From positions 4,402,001 through 4,466,000 of the forward strand of contig JBANAY010000001.1 of NCBI GenBank assembly GCA_037952775.1: a DNA stretch of 64,000 bases, written 5' to 3'. Position 1 is the first letter of the stretch; each line of letters begins with the position of its first letter. The stretch comes from Clonostachys chloroleuca (taxonomy: Eukaryota > Ascomycota > Sordariomycetes > Hypocreales > Bionectriaceae). Below the pieces are notes generated by a model, which was given only the letters and a program-made list of their open reading frames with translations, was not told where the DNA came from and made no database searches. The position numbers and the translations under genes were made by a program. This document shows, piece after piece, positions 1 to 12,103 of the stretch.

Positions 1-1363
1 GGTTGTCACTGAAGAACGGCATTGATAATACGGTCTAATGATGTGTGCGTTAGCTAAGCTATTCGGCAAATGCGGTTTGCAATGATGGAGTTTGGACAGA
101 GCCGGGTGATTTGACGAAGTAAAGATGCCGTGAAACGGGATAAACGTACCGCAAAGGTAGCTGCAGGCAGGAACGCCATAGTGATAATAGCGATCTAGAC
201 AAACATTAGCCTTCTTCTTAAACATAGCCACCGTGTCGCGCATACCGTTCTCATCGCAATGCTGTCTCTCTTCATCTCCACGGCAAGTTGGTGGGATGCA
301 TCAGCCATTTTGCGACCAACCTCTGTATCGGCCCGCATCGCTCTCAATATCTCTTCCATGGCCCTGCCGTTAGCAACAAGCAGTCTGTCGCTGTTGATCT
401 GGATGCGGTTAAAAAGCTACAGACAACCACCTGTCAGTCCCAGGACGATCAAATACGACCCGGAAGATTTTGGATGAGACTTACAAGATCCAGGATATTC
501 TGAGTCTTCTTCTCCAGCTCCGTCGCGAAGTCAAGCGATGCTTCGATCTGTGAAAGAACTTGGTTGAAGCCGCGGTTCGCCTTCTCGAGCGCTTCATCCT
601 CGTCTTCTCCCTCCTTGTCGGAATACATAGAATCATAAAAATCAATCAAATCTGTCACGATTCCCTGGAGAGACTTGAGCTCCGACAAGTAGCGATGCAG
701 ATGCGCAGAGATAGAATGAAGCGCCCGACTCAACTTTGTAAGCGTGGCCTCTGGCGTCACACCGGCCGCATCAAGCTCCGACTGGAGCTTCATTTCGTAA
801 GCGATGAGCTGCTCATTCACGCTGTTGAGCGAGTTGGTCCACCACCGCACGGAGCTGCTGATGTAGACGAGGTGGATGAATGCGCCGTTGCAGTGCCTTG
901 TACTGGTCTCATCTGTGCTCTTCTGATGCTTCATCACCTCGGCGATGCGGGTTTGAGGCTCCTGAGCGACCTTGCACCATCGCCCGTGCATGAAATCGAA
1001 CGTCACTACCGCCACCTTCTTGGAGGCCGGATCTACCCTGGTAAAGACGCCTATACAGGAGCGAAATATGTTTCGTCGAGCGTTGGGGAGGTGAAGCTTG
1101 TGGAATGGGTTCATCTGCCCTGCGCCTCTCTCGTCCTCTGCAATTCCCGCTTGGGGTTCCATCTGCACGCGGACGGGGATGAAATACCAGCAGTCGTACA
1201 CCGGCGAGGCATCATTGTCAAGTTTGAGTTGTCGAAATCCTCTACCGTTGGGGAGGTAATGGCGAGAGAGCGCAAAGATGAAGGCCGATGGAAGGGTAAG
1301 TCGTGTAGCCAGAGCTTCGAAGCTTGGCGCTGAGATTTGCAGTTTCTCCTGCTCGGCTGGCAT
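1..1363 (-). CDS. CorA-like Mg2+ transporter family protein (partial, runs off left edge)
   Basis: Fungal CorA-like membrane protein. These have a long soluble N-terminal region, a coiled-coil stalk and C-terminal membrane helices, and are presumed divalent-cation channels. Exons read as 1363-485, 416-246, 194-150 and 34-1 on the minus strand. The introns (417-484, 195-245, 35-149) have GT..AG ends and keep one frame. The joined C-terminal part contains a stalk (LFNRIQINSDRLL) and the start of a hydrophobic helix (IAIITMAFLPAATFATVLSM). The classical GMN motif is replaced by SMP, as in many fungal members of the group. The N-terminal MPAEQEKLQ start at 1363 gives a continuous open frame. The last helix and stop lie beyond base 1. 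Function is inferred from family only; substrate is unknown. Confidence 0.8.
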
Positions 1364-2236
1364 AAGAGGGTTGGCAACTAGATCTTTGTATATAAAGCTA
1401 CGAGAAATTGGTAAATTCTATGAAATGTAAAGGCAGCCGTGATATTTCATCTTACAAGACTTCGATGCTGTTGTTGGCTGATACGTCGGGCTACAAGTGC
1501 GGTCAGCGAGAAGATCAAGATAAATAGACGCCTGGGATTGAATCAATCCAGCCCCTCTGAGATGTAAGGATTACCAATCTAGTGATGTCCGCGCGAGATC
1601 TCAGCATCAGTTCCTGGGGTTCTTCCTCAGATTGGTAGTGGACATAATTGATGCTTGTAGTAGCCGATAATTGTGACTGCTGGAAGCTCTCGAACGACTG
1701 TGAGATTGACTTGGCGTGCTCACTGGATTGTGACGGATGTGTTAGTTCCAGGTGTAGTTCTGCGGCACAGATACCGGCAACATGAAAATGATTTCCTACT
1801 TACAGCTCTGGTGCTTGTGCGGCCTTGTATACCTTGGTTTTGCTCTGCCTAGATGCCATATTCACTGCACACTGTAACGACTCCGTGAAAGAAAAGCAAA
1901 CGTTGAAGCAATGGGCTGGGTGGTCGAGAAGTCCTCGTCATATCGATGTGTTAAGACCAGCCAGTTCAGCTGAACGGCTCTAGCGCTGCTGGAATGCCTA
2001 CGCCCAGGGTCCAACCGTCATTCTACTGAGCAAAGTAACATTCCCCAATTGCTGCTTGTACAGCCTCTGCAGGGGTCTGACATGGGTGTCGGATCTCGAG
2101 CTACTTCAGTGGCAACTGCCTCTGTGTTATCACTAATGTGAGCTTGCTGCCCAAGCGAATTACTCATTATCTCTCGACCAAACCTCCAAACACGGTCTCT
2201 TGCCTCGATACGTTGGAAGTTTCTTTTGCTCTCCAA
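1364..2236. other. intergenic, shared upstream region
   Basis: This lies between the divergent CorA-like gene and the disordered-protein gene, so it probably holds both promoters. I see no convincing ORF, RNA gene or repeat in it. Confidence 0.5.
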
Positions 2237-3127
2237 ATGGCGGGTGGCAGGCGGAAACAGCGTTACGCCGCATCCAACCTAGATCCGTCTTGGAATGTCC
2301 AGGACCAAATGCCAGGAGAAGGAGGCCAGTTCTTTATACCAGCAGAAGCTGCAGCGGAAAGGCCTGACCAAGCAATTGATGCTCAATCCCCCACTATCTC
2401 TCGCCAGGTCACTCCGCACTCTGATGCCTTCTCGCTGCCTCGCGCTACACCAGCCCCAGATCAGCAACCAATCACTCAACAATTACAAGCCCAGTCGCAA
2501 TCTCCCTCTCATCTGGAGGTCCTCGAGCTCCCAGTAACACGAGGCAGCACACCGTCCAGACATTCGCGCGATGGCGAGGAATCGGCCTCGACCGTCAGCT
2601 CCTCAGCGCCATCACGCTCAGCAAAGGGCAAGAAGAAGCGATATGTGACAGAGCACTCAGCCGACTGGGTCGAGGAGGACCTTGTCTATCCAGCTGGTCC
2701 CAGTCTTGGGCCCTACCCACAGCAGACCCTGGCCGCGATGCCGCATCAGCCGCAGCAGATGCAACCATCATCGTCAATAGTTGCACAGCCCCCAGATCTA
2801 ACGACGCCATCGTCCATGGCCACGACGTCCCCTGCCCTCTCCATCTTCCGCGGCGGCGGCCACCAGACCAACAGCCCGGGACAGGATGCGCCTGCGATCC
2901 AGCCTGGAGCGCCGTCTGCGTCGTCGCCAGCGTCGCCGTTCACAGGCGTGGGACAGCCAGGTGCTCAAGCTCAGCAGGCGCCGGATAACCATCTCGGTAT
3001 CATTGTCGAGGAGCAGCAGCAGCAGACTGGCCCTCCAGAACCGCCGCCGCCGCCACAGCCACATCCGCAGGTTCTACCGGCTCAGGCAAAGCAAAAGGGA
3101 TGGTCTAGGCTCCTGGGGAGGGGCTGA
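2237..3127 (+). CDS. hypothetical disordered Pro/Gln/Ser-rich protein (296 aa)
   Basis: Single-exon gene of unknown function. I start it at the ATG at 2237, which has a good context (ccaaATGgc) and begins MAGGRRKQRY. The open frame extends upstream to 2138, but that part looks like leader sequence. The protein is low-complexity throughout: Ser/Pro/Gln-rich stretches, a basic patch (SAKGKKKRYVTEHSADWVEE, about residues 130-150) and, near the end, a short Gln run followed by a Pro run. It ends in KQKGWSRLLGRG. There is no signal peptide, membrane helix or known domain. The next gene starts about 300 bp downstream on the same strand. It could be a species-restricted regulatory or scaffold protein; no function can be assigned. 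Confidence 0.55.
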   Translation: MAGGRRKQRYAASNLDPSWNVQDQMPGEGGQFFIPAEAAAERPDQAIDAQSPTISRQVTPHSDAFSLPRATPAPDQQPITQQLQAQSQSPSHLEVLELPVTRGSTPSRHSRDGEESASTVSSSAPSRSAKGKKKRYVTEHSADWVEEDLVYPAGPSLGPYPQQTLAAMPHQPQQMQPSSSIVAQPPDLTTPSSMATTSPALSIFRGGGHQTNSPGQDAPAIQPGAPSASSPASPFTGVGQPGAQAQQAPDNHLGIIVEEQQQQTGPPEPPPPPQPHPQVLPAQAKQKGWSRLLGRG

Positions 3128-3431
3128 TGCGGGTGATCTGTCACTAGCCATTCGTCCCTCGGGTTTAGTGCAGGACGCCTCGCCTCAATATTCACGAATG
3201 TGTGCAGTGGCAAGATGCGACCCGCGTCCGCGCAGATGTGAGATGCAGTCTGGTTCGCATTTGAGGCGGACTCACGGCATTCAGCTGTAGGCAACATCAA
3301 TAGCTATGACGACACTGGAATAGCTCACAGGAATAAATTTTAATAAACCTCTTTTTGGTGCATAAGATTACTGTCTTCTCTTCTCCGTGTCTCCAAAGCC
3401 TTGTTTCATTGACCTGGTGCATCACATCGCA

Positions 3432-6400
3432 ATGACCAAATCAGAGCCCACGACGCCCAACCAGCCGATTCCTCCCAAGGAGTCTTGGAGCAATGGCCTT
3501 CTCCATGGCCTCAGGAAAAGTAAGTTCGCAGGTGGACTCTGACCTCAGAAGTAGCTTTCAACTAACTTGCAGTGCAGAGGTCCTCCATCGCAGCTCCAAG
3601 AGCCAATCGTCGTTTTCATCATCCGGTGATCAAACCCCAACCGCGTCTGGCAGCAACAATACTTCACAGTCCCTTGCTTCGCCGGTGCAAGCGACGCCCC
3701 CAATCAGCCCTCATCAGTTCCAGCACCCATATCCATACTCGCCTATTCCACCCGGCCCTCCAAGTCTGAGGCAAGCCGAGATCGACCGCTTCGAAGGTTA
3801 CCAACAGCAACTACCTCCTCCGACCCAAACAAATCCCAATGGGCCGCTTTCCATGTGCTTTGCCGTTGACGTCTCAGGCAGCACCCGGGGTCGGGTCCTG
3901 CGAGAGGAACAGGCAGCCATCGATGAGCTCGGCAGTGCTCTGACCAAGGGCGGACAGTTCTCTAAGGATGAGGCATGGATCTTGCCTTGGGATGACAGAG
4001 CACACTCCCGTCGCCCGTTGAACGGCGCCATGAGTCTCGTCTCGGGAGCTGGGACACGTCCGTCGGCCATCATCAACGATGCCATTCACAAATATACACT
4101 CCAAAACTCAGGCCTCTGGTGTTTGATGACAGACGGCTACATCGACAAGCTCGAGGTGCAGAGCTTTGCCAACGCGATCCCAAGAGCCGGCATCCACGGC
4201 ACCGCATGCATCATCATCACATTTGGTTGGTACCAGCGGTCACCCTTCGAATGCAACGTGTCGGTCGGCATGTCCGTTTTCGCCGTCGCTCCGCACTGCC
4301 TGTTTCTCTACCACGGGATCCAGGACAGCAAAGTGTACGTCTTCCAGGCCAAGGGCTGCTTCGAGAAGCTGCTGCCGGAGGACAAGCGCTTCGTCGCTTT
4401 CAATGCATCTACGCAATGGCGAGACCTGCACTCTGTCTCGTACGATGAGGTGGCCCAGGTCAGGGTGCCTCGGCCTATCAAGCTGTCCGTGGACTCTGTT
4501 TTGCTTCCCTCGGGTAAGACTTTTGACATGCGATCCATCTACGACAACAGTGTCTCTCAACAAGATCAGATGGATCTCCTCGCCGATTATTCATCCCTCG
4601 ATGTCGTCCTACTCGCCGCCAAGACCAGGGGAAAGAGCGCTGCGGTGAGGAACTGGGCGGAGAAGGCTCGTAAGGAGAATGAATCCAGGCAGCCGAAGTC
4701 AATCAATTGTGAAGACTTGAATGGGAAGGGCACCTCTCAACTCAAGAAGCTCATCACCCACATCACGAGTTCAGACGACCCAGATGCCTTCTGGGACATG
4801 CTTCGAAGCGAGGCGTCTTCAAACAAGCCGCAGATCGAATCGCTAAAGAAAGAACTCAGATGGCAACACAAAGTCAACTGGGACACATTTGAGAACAAGG
4901 TCCGCGAAGAGGCCGAGTTGCCCGGGAAGGTCAACATGGCCTTCGATGAGGTATTGACTGCCATCTCGACCTACGAGACGAAAGCCAACCAGGATACACC
5001 AGCCGCGCTCACCCCATTGTCCTCGCCCATGCCCACATCACCACCATTTGACCCTAATGATGCATCCGATGATGATGATGCTGGAACTCCACGTCTCTAC
5101 TCAAATCAATACGTCCCTCCTCCAGCTCCAACGAGCCCCAACATGCCACGGATGAGCCCCCTTTCACCATCGGCGGGCTCCGTATTCCAGCCATACAACG
5201 GCTTCGTTCACCCATCTGCAATGTTCAACCCTGGTACTGGACCACCTATTATAGGCCCTTCTCACCCCCTACGATCGCCTCCCATGAGTCCCAGCAACAT
5301 CCCTCCCTCCAGCTACGCCATGACATTCCTGTCAGATTTCACAGATCCTTCACCTCCCAGATATCCTTCACAGAACCGCGGGCAGAACTACAGCACCTGT
5401 TTACTCTGCGGCAAAGAATCATCCCTTCAAACCTTGCTACTCCAGTCAAACCCCACGACAGAGGCCACCCGGAATCTACCCGCCCCAAACACCCGTTCTG
5501 GCCATCGGTATCCTCTGGTGCTGGGGAGCTACGCCGAGACCGACATCGTCCTCCCTATAGTATGCTGCGACGGGTGCGCCTTTCTTTTCCTCCGCGCCGG
5601 CGAACTCCCCAACGGAGGAGGCCGAGTCGCCGCCGCTCTACCTCTGGTCCCGCTGCACGTGTCTTCCAACCGGAAGAAGTGGGTTGAGGCTCTGAGTGCC
5701 GGGTACGATCACCGCTTCAGTGACAGGATCGTCCTCCTCGTCTTTCTTTCCACCCTCTGCTCCACCATCGAGGACATTACCGAGAGTGACGACGCGGGTG
5801 TCCAGCGCGTCCGGGAGTCTCTCGAGTGGTGCTGCAGGGCCATCTCCCGCCTCTCTGGTGTCTCTACACTGGCCGGCCTCACGCCCGTGGGCAGTCCACT
5901 GACTGGCATGATTGACGAGAGGATGCCCATGCAGGACACGATCCGCCTAGCGTTCTCCAACGTGGGGATCAAGCCCACGGCCACGGAGTCGCCGCTGCTT
6001 GGCTACCCCATCCACGGATTCGTCACCCTCGTCAGGCTTGCTTCCCTGTTCGATACCATCGAAGCTTCAGAGATTGAGCTGTTTGTTTGGAAGAGGCTCT
6101 GCCATTACCTTGTGGAACAGCATTCCCATATGCAAGCTAGGATCGGCGTCTCCGAGGCGAACGAGAAGCTGAATGCCTTCCTGTTCGATGCCTCTGCTCG
6201 GAACAAGGCCTCGGTATCCGACGGCAGGACGGCGCGATCAGTCTGCCACATGAGTGACCTGATGAGCACGCATCTACTGAGCCAGGACGCAGTCGATCAA
6301 TTCCATCGGATGGAGGACTACTTTGGGGTGATGCAGAGCGCGAGCAGCAACTACAAGAATGCGCTGGCCGTCTTTTTACACATATTCAACGAGGGTCTCA

Positions 6401-6579
6401 AGAACCAGACGCGAGTTACCAATGCCGCCGAGTTCTTCATCCAGTTGAGATACCGGGCGGATAAGCTTGTACTGCGGAACGGGTCGCTGAATAACATCGT
6501 GGAGGAGCCAAAGGCGACTGATGGGGCCATGGCTGCAGCGTCGATTGATCTGATCTACAAGCTGGATGAATTAGACTAA
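3432..6579 (+). CDS. von Willebrand factor A-like domain protein, large
   Basis: Exons 3432-3519 and 3578-6579. The first exon starts at ATGACCAAATC and ends before GTAAGT; the branch site is CTAAC near 3562. The acceptor at 3577 rather than 3572 keeps the long downstream frame. After a Ser/Pro-rich N-terminus comes a VWA-like domain. Its MIDAS-type metal site is visible as DVSGS, the Thr in GAGTRPS and the Asp in LMTDG. A Pro-rich linker follows, then a Cys-containing segment (CLLCGKE ... CCDGCAF) that might bind zinc, then a helical C-terminal region. It has no signal peptide, so it is probably intracellular. VWA domains usually mediate metal-dependent protein contacts; the partner is unknown. 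At about 1030 aa it is complete and apparently intact. Confidence 0.8.
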
Positions 6580-6861
6580 TCAGAGTCTTGACAAATGAGA
6601 TTGTACTTTTGTCGGTTTGGGTGTGAGGGACGCATGAGGGTTGTCATTGGGATAATAAGAATAATTGGGAGAAAGTGGCAGCATGGGGTATTATAGTGTT
6701 ACGTTTGTTTTATTATACTATCTGACCATATGAGAAATACTAATATAATTCCAATACATTCTAAAATTGAGCCTCGAGTAATTAAGTCAAAGTTCCCTTC
6801 CTCTAGAGCCACTAAAGGAATAATACAGACAAGTCAAACGATGTTCGATAATTATCCCACA
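6580..6861. other. intergenic between convergent genes
   Basis: This AT-rich spacer lies between the stops of the VWA gene and the SDR gene and presumably carries both 3' ends. Nothing else is recognised. Confidence 0.4.
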
Positions 6862-7803
6862 TTACGGCCAACCCGGGCCGCCATTCTTCGCCAACTCCTC
6901 CCCAGTCCAGTCCCACAGCCTCTTCGCAAGCCCATCGTCGTTCGTCTGCTTGCTCTCTCGCCCGGCCGCGCCTATCGGCTCATAGTAGCGCCCATTAATA
7001 ACACCTTTGCTGAAGCTCGCCCACAGCGCTGTCTTTGCTCCCTCATCCGGCGTGACACCGGTCAGGGCCAGGGCCGGTTTGAGGATCAAGTACCGGATAG
7101 CCCATGGCAGATCCTTGTCGCCGCTGTACGCTCCCGTCTTAACACCACCGGGGTGGACGGATGATGAAGTAATCTGCGGGTAGCGCTTTGCCAGCTCGTA
7201 CACGAAGAGGGACTTGGTGAGCATGGATTGGGCGTAGAGGGCTCGCCCGGTAAAAGATTTCATATCTGACTTGAGGTGGTCGAATTCTATCCCGTCCTTG
7301 AGTCCAAAGATCTTGTGGGATGCTGACGTTGTGCTGACGATCCGCACGTCGGCTCCCGGAAGCTTGGCCGTCTCGAGCATCAGAGGCAGGAGTAGCTGTG
7401 TAAGCAGCGCATGTCCGACGTGGTTTGTTCCGAGCTGGATCTCATAGCCCTCTTTTGTAGTCGTGTGCGGCACCATGGCGACACCGCCATTGAGATGGAG
7501 AATGTCCAGTCGATCCGCCTCGGAAGCCACGCGAGCCGCTGCCGCCTTGACGGACTGGAGGGAGGCCAGGTCGAGGTCCAGAATCTCGACGTTGGCTGTG
7601 GAGGCGGTCTTGGAACTTGATCTGATCCGCTCGAGGGCTTCTTCAGCCCTAACTCGAGAGCGGGCGGCAAGGTAGATCTTCTTGGGGTTGTGCTGGGCAA
7701 GCGCTTTCACGGCCGCTTCACCGAGGCCAGAGTTTGCTCCGGTCACCAGGCATATCTTTTCGCCAAGATCTGGGATGTCGACGCTGGGGTTGAATTGAGG
7801 CAT
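6862..7803 (-). CDS. short-chain dehydrogenase/reductase (SDR), altered catalytic motif
   Basis: Intronless 313-aa gene with the classical SDR Rossmann layout. The nucleotide-binding TGANSGLG motif is at about residues 21-28, followed by AARSR, a DLDLAS segment and LNGGV in the NNAG position. The catalytic Ser lies in VSTTSASH and the Tyr in YAQSM, and the fold continues with VHPGGVKT. The usual YxxxK catalytic motif reads Y-A-Q-S-M: the Lys is Met (codon ATG near 7225), although a Lys lies three residues later. SDRs of this type reduce carbonyls or oxidise alcohols with NAD(P)H. Without the Lys, activity may be lost or changed. The start at 7803 is well placed ahead of the Rossmann fold. The gene is convergent with the VWA gene. 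Confidence 0.85.
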   Translation of the reverse strand: MPQFNPSVDIPDLGEKICLVTGANSGLGEAAVKALAQHNPKKIYLAARSRVRAEEALERIRSSSKTASTANVEILDLDLASLQSVKAAAARVASEADRLDILHLNGGVAMVPHTTTKEGYEIQLGTNHVGHALLTQLLLPLMLETAKLPGADVRIVSTTSASHKIFGLKDGIEFDHLKSDMKSFTGRALYAQSMLTKSLFVYELAKRYPQITSSSVHPGGVKTGAYSGDKDLPWAIRYLILKPALALTGVTPDEGAKTALWASFSKGVINGRYYEPIGAAGRESKQTNDDGLAKRLWDWTGEELAKNGGPGWP

Positions 7804-8328
7804 TTGGGGAGCTCTGGGGGTTGGATAAAGCTCAGTTTCAAACCAAGATTCACAGTACCTGTTTAGCTGATTATGTGGTGAGTGAGTATTGCAGGAAGAC
7901 AGTTGATGTATTCAGGGTGTCTACTATTTATACGAAAGTTTCTCTATTCCATCAACTTATCAGGCCATTATACCATCCGTTAACTCCTTCATTCCGCGGA
8001 TTTATATTTGTCAATGGCAATTTGACCTGAATCAGTGCGTAAACTCTGGTCAGGGTCAGATTTAGCCCAGTGCCAAGCCTTTTGTGTTTTCCCGATTTGG
8101 CCATCGTTGGAGATCTCCGGAGATTATCTCAGCCAAGGCCGTAAGCATACGGGTGAAGTCGCATACATATCCAGTTCGGTTGAAAGCTTAAAATCTGGCT
8201 GAAAGATTAAAACGTATGGGCAGGCTAGAATGGTGTTTTCGCAATTCAGATGCTCATGGTTATATGTCCCTGGCTAAGTCATGGCTGGCTGAACCAAACT
8301 CCTGGTTCGCCCCTAGCTCTACCTGCAA
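7804..8328. other. intergenic
   Basis: This is the region upstream of the SDR gene and downstream of the FAD-oxidase pseudogene. No supported gene or repeat is seen. Confidence 0.4.
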
Positions 8329-9926
8329 CTACCACTTAAGATTCTCTGCTGATGCAAGCGGTTGCTTGTGCCAGTTCCTTTCGTCCGGCGTAATTTTCGT
8401 TTGGATCCTTGTAATGTCCTCTGCCGACGGTATTCTCCATTTCCAAAGCTGGGTGTACTCGTTGCTCTTACCCTCAAGAACGTCGACAACGTATTCGCCA
8501 AGAACCGGGGGGACTTTAAAGCCTATTAAGACGTCAGAAGATCTTCCTAAGTTTAACAAAAGACAGAACGCATTGGTCCATACCGTGCCCGCTGCCGCCT
8601 GTGACAACAATAACCCCCTCCGTTGAAGGAACTCTATCCACGACAAACTGAAGATCTACCGTATCCGGCAAATTTTCTTTGATGAACGCCTTTGTTTCCT
8701 CCAAGGGAGATAGAGGCCGTCCGCCCCGACTCGCGATCTCCTCAATGGTTGCAGGGATCGAAATTAGAGCCTCTTGCGAAGTCGATGCTACGGGATTGGT
8801 CCATTTAGGCGATCGATACGAAATCTTTGAATTTCAGTGTCCTAAGATACAAGTTAGGTTTGGGGGATTTCACGACTAAATTAGCAAGCCTGAGGAGAAC
8901 AAGAAATTCTTTCTGTCTACCGGCAAACCTGTGAGGCCACCACTTTCAGAGTTTCCAGAGTAGTTCCATGCCCAGCTTGGAAAGACATCGGCCTCGTATC
9001 GATGCCGGAGATGCTCGGGGACCTTGACGAAAATGAAGTTTCCAGCAGTTGCGGTCACAAATGGCTGTAGTTCCGGGACAATTTGTGGTGTATGCGGGCC
9101 GGCTGCCACCATCACATAATCGGCTCTGTGCTCTTTTCCGTCCTTAGTTTTAATTCCAATAACACGGTTAGGCTCATTCTCGGCACGGATGAACCCGGTG
9201 GATTCTCCCTGGCCCGGACCGAAGATTGTTGTGGCGCCTCCGGACTTGGCCAGCTGGAGAGCATACTTGCATGCAAGGTCTGCTTGGACCATGCCTGCAT
9301 TTGCGTCAAACACACCATCCAGTGGCAAGCCTCGCTCTCGCCTGTTGAACTGGTCGAATCTGGGCCCGTACCACCCCTTCTCCCGGGCTCTATCCAAGTA
9401 CGCATCGTTGTTGAGGAAGTACTGGGTGTCCCAAGCCCAACAAGCTTGAGAGTATTAAAAGTAGCAATATCGACATCCTGGTGTCTTCCGATATCAGTTA
9501 CTCGGGCCCAGCCAGAATGAGAGAACAACTCGACGCCGGAGTCGGCATTCCACTGCTTCCAGGTACCAATGGCTCGGTTTGCAAGGTCTTGCAGGGGCTT
9601 GTTCGATCCATAGGCGCTATGGATCACCTTGTGGCTATCTAACACGCGTGAGTTCTTTGCAAATGATAATGAGGGTTATCAAAAATAGGATGCACACTCA
9701 CCTGCAGAGGTTGAATCGCCTCCGTCGAACGGAGAGTAGGCAGACTTGTGATAATCTTGCTTATCAAAGATGGCAATATTCTTGAACCCTCGATGCTACA
9801 GATGGATAGCCGTGGAAAGACCAAAAACTCCCGCGCCTGAGCAGTACCGCCTCTGTTAGCCAGTTGATACATTTGTTGGCACTTTCACCCACCGATTATG
9901 ATAAAAGAACTACTAGGTCTAGCCAT
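8329..9926 (-). pseudogene. FAD-dependent amine oxidoreductase (DAO / fructosyl-amine-oxidase-like) pseudogene
   Basis: Remnant of a complete FAD oxidoreductase of the sarcosine/fructosyl-amino-acid oxidase group. Reading from ATG at 9926, MARPSSSFIIIG runs through an intron into GAGVFGLSTAIHL, the Rossmann GxGxxG. An in-frame TAG then falls at 9796-9798. Downstream are the typical SHKVIHSAYG segment, a frameshift near 9430 (one T short in a T run, before WDTQYFLNNDAYL), the VMVAAGPHTPQIVPEL segment, and a disturbed splice region near 8860-8930. The C-terminal part is clear: ISYRSPKWTNP, VTGGSGHG, an intact GTATGG..TAG intron, then FKVPPVLGEYVVDVLEG. The parts are in order and cover the full family length, so this is a decayed gene and not a chance match. 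The intact ancestor would have oxidised amino groups with release of H2O2. Confidence 0.85.
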
Positions 9927-10479
9927 ATTTGCGACCACAGAATAACTTTTTCATGAAAGTATACCCGGTAATATTCCCGGATGCTCCTAAATCGCGTCAC
10001 TGGAGCTATAGATCGTATTATACCTGCTCAGCCAACCATCAGTGGATCAAGAAATACCCATGGTCACGAGCAAGTCTTTCTCCTCTATGTTATGGGCACT
10101 TTGAATAATCGCTCAGATGATCTAAGATGGCATGTATGGTATGATCTTATTCGCCGTCTCCATATTCAAGCAATACACTATTTGGTTATCCGGATGGCAG
10201 TGACCCGAATCGGTTTGCAGCCAATCAACTTTTCCAGCTTGGAGCTATATATGTGGGGTGGAAATGATGTAATGCCTCACCGATATTGTGCCATCTCGAA
10301 CCAAGAAGCGAAGTCGGACGACCGTTCAAACTCCCGGGGTTCCTAGTCGGCGACTAACAGTCGCTAGAACAGCAAGGTCTGAAAGAACCAGCTGGGATCT
10401 CGGGTCCACCAGCTCGCCGTGAAGAGGGCACCTAGAGTGAATAAGATCCCATGCTAGGTTTCTTTAATTTGGCGTTCAT
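9927..10479. other. intergenic between divergent genes
   Basis: This stretch separates the FAD-oxidase pseudogene from the flavin monooxygenase and probably contains both promoters. A weak open frame at 9981-10346 has no recognisable domain, and I do not call it. Confidence 0.4.
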
Positions 10480-12103
10480 ATGTTGGAATCGCCGGGTCTC
10501 AACATGTCACCCATTAGGAGAGTTGCAGTCATCGGTGCTGGTCCATCCGGGGCAGCAGCCGCGGAAGCACTCAAACAGGCTCAGGCCTTTGACGTGATTC
10601 GAGTCTTCGAACGTAGAGGCGAGGTGGGCGGCGCATGGTATGTGACATGACACATCTACTCATTCCAGACTATTGTTATTGATCAGATAAACGAAACAGG
10701 AATTTTGACCCAGCACCCAATTTACCTAGAGCAGATCCTCTGGTTCATCCCAGTACAGCAGACCCTCCACTAGAACCGCCGGCTGAGCTCCCAGCAACTA
10801 CACCAAAGAGCACGTCAGAGAGATGGATTACAGCGCCAGTATACGAGAACCTTACCACCAACGTCAACGTTGTAAGATCATGCAAGCGAAACCGAGTGCA
10901 TTTCTGCATACTAACACTAAGTTCCAAGGAAATCATGTCATATACCTATCTTCATTTCACTGATGTAGACAAAACACCCCTGGCAGAAGACCATGATCCC
11001 ATGTTCCCTTCTGCAGCCCGGGTATTAAACTATATTCAAACTCTCCATGACAGGCACTCGGACTACCTGGTCCTAAATACTACCTTGGAAAGGGCAGTCA
11101 AACAAGGCAACGAATGGCGCTTGACGTTGAGACGGGCGGATAACGAAACAGACTACTGGTACGAAGAGTCTTTCAACGCTCTTGTCGTCGCCACTGGCAT
11201 CTATTCTGTTCCTAGAATACCAGACATCCCTGGGCTCCGTGATTACAACCGCAGCTTTCCAGGGAGGGCATTGCATTCTAAGTACTTCCGATCGGTAAAA
11301 GGGTTCAAAGATCAGGTACGTCTTACTCATTCAGGCTTAAGAAGGAAGAGTACACTAACAATCCGGACCAACAGTCAGTCTTGGTGGTTGGGAACGGCAT
11401 AACTGCACTTGATCTGATCCGGGACCTCATGCCAGTAGTATCAAATCTGACAGTAGCTCATCGATCTCCCAGCTGGATGTATCCCACGTCCCTGGTGGGG
11501 GTTCCTGGCATATCTGTTCGTTCCCAGCTCCAATGTCTTGACCCGGAAAACGGGGACTGTTTCTTCGCAGACGGAGGGCCGCCCTTCTGCCCGGACGTCA
11601 TCATCTTCGCCACGGGATATCATGTTTCATTCCCGTTCTTATCCCCGCCGTACGCTAGCCACAACCATTGTAGCTCCTTGGCAGCGGACTGGGTCCCTGG
11701 AACGTATCTACACACATTCCATCAACAAGACCCAACATTATCCTTTGTCGGGCTCGTCCAAAACAGTGTTTCATTTCGGATTTTTGAGTATCAAGCGGCT
11801 ATTGTCGCAGCATTTCTTGCAGGAAGACTCAGACTACCTATCTTGGAAGAAATGCAACGCTGGGAGAAAGAGCGGCTGGAAGAAGTGAACAACAACTCAT
11901 CGCTGTTTCACTATAACAAATACCCAAACAGCGTCGAGTTCCTAAACCATCTGCATGCTCTGCTGCAGCAGACCACTGGGCCTGGGCTGCAGCTTCACAG
12001 TTGGCAGGATGAATGGACCCCGAAATACATAGCAGGCATTGAGGAGAGGAAACGTAGGGTTGAGAACCTAAAGACCCTCCACATCACCGGAACTGTATTG
12101 TAA
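10480..12103 (+). CDS. flavin-containing monooxygenase (FMO-like)
   Basis: Exons 10480-10637, 10700-10871, 10929-11315 and 11375-12103 give one continuous 481-aa frame; all introns are GT..AG. The FAD site is GAGPSGAAAAEAL near residue 24. The FMO signature F-x-G-x-x-x-H-S is FPGRALHSKYF. The NADPH site is VVGNGITALDL, and the FATGYH motif follows. This matches the short yeast-type FMOs, which oxygenate soft nucleophiles (N or S) or perform Baeyer-Villiger-type reactions; the substrate here is unknown. An alternative in-frame start lies at 10504, just ahead of the Rossmann fold. It is the only apparently intact gene in a block of three pseudogenes, and lies head-to-head with the FAD-oxidase relic, suggesting a former amine or nitrogen-compound catabolic unit. 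Confidence 0.85.

Noticed and set aside
560..1333. 257-aa plus-strand open frame
   Set aside because: It is the exact antisense of the CorA-like coding exon and has no domain of its own.
9981..10346. 121-aa plus-strand open frame between the FAD-oxidase relic and the FMO
   Set aside because: No domain; it lies where the divergent promoters are expected.
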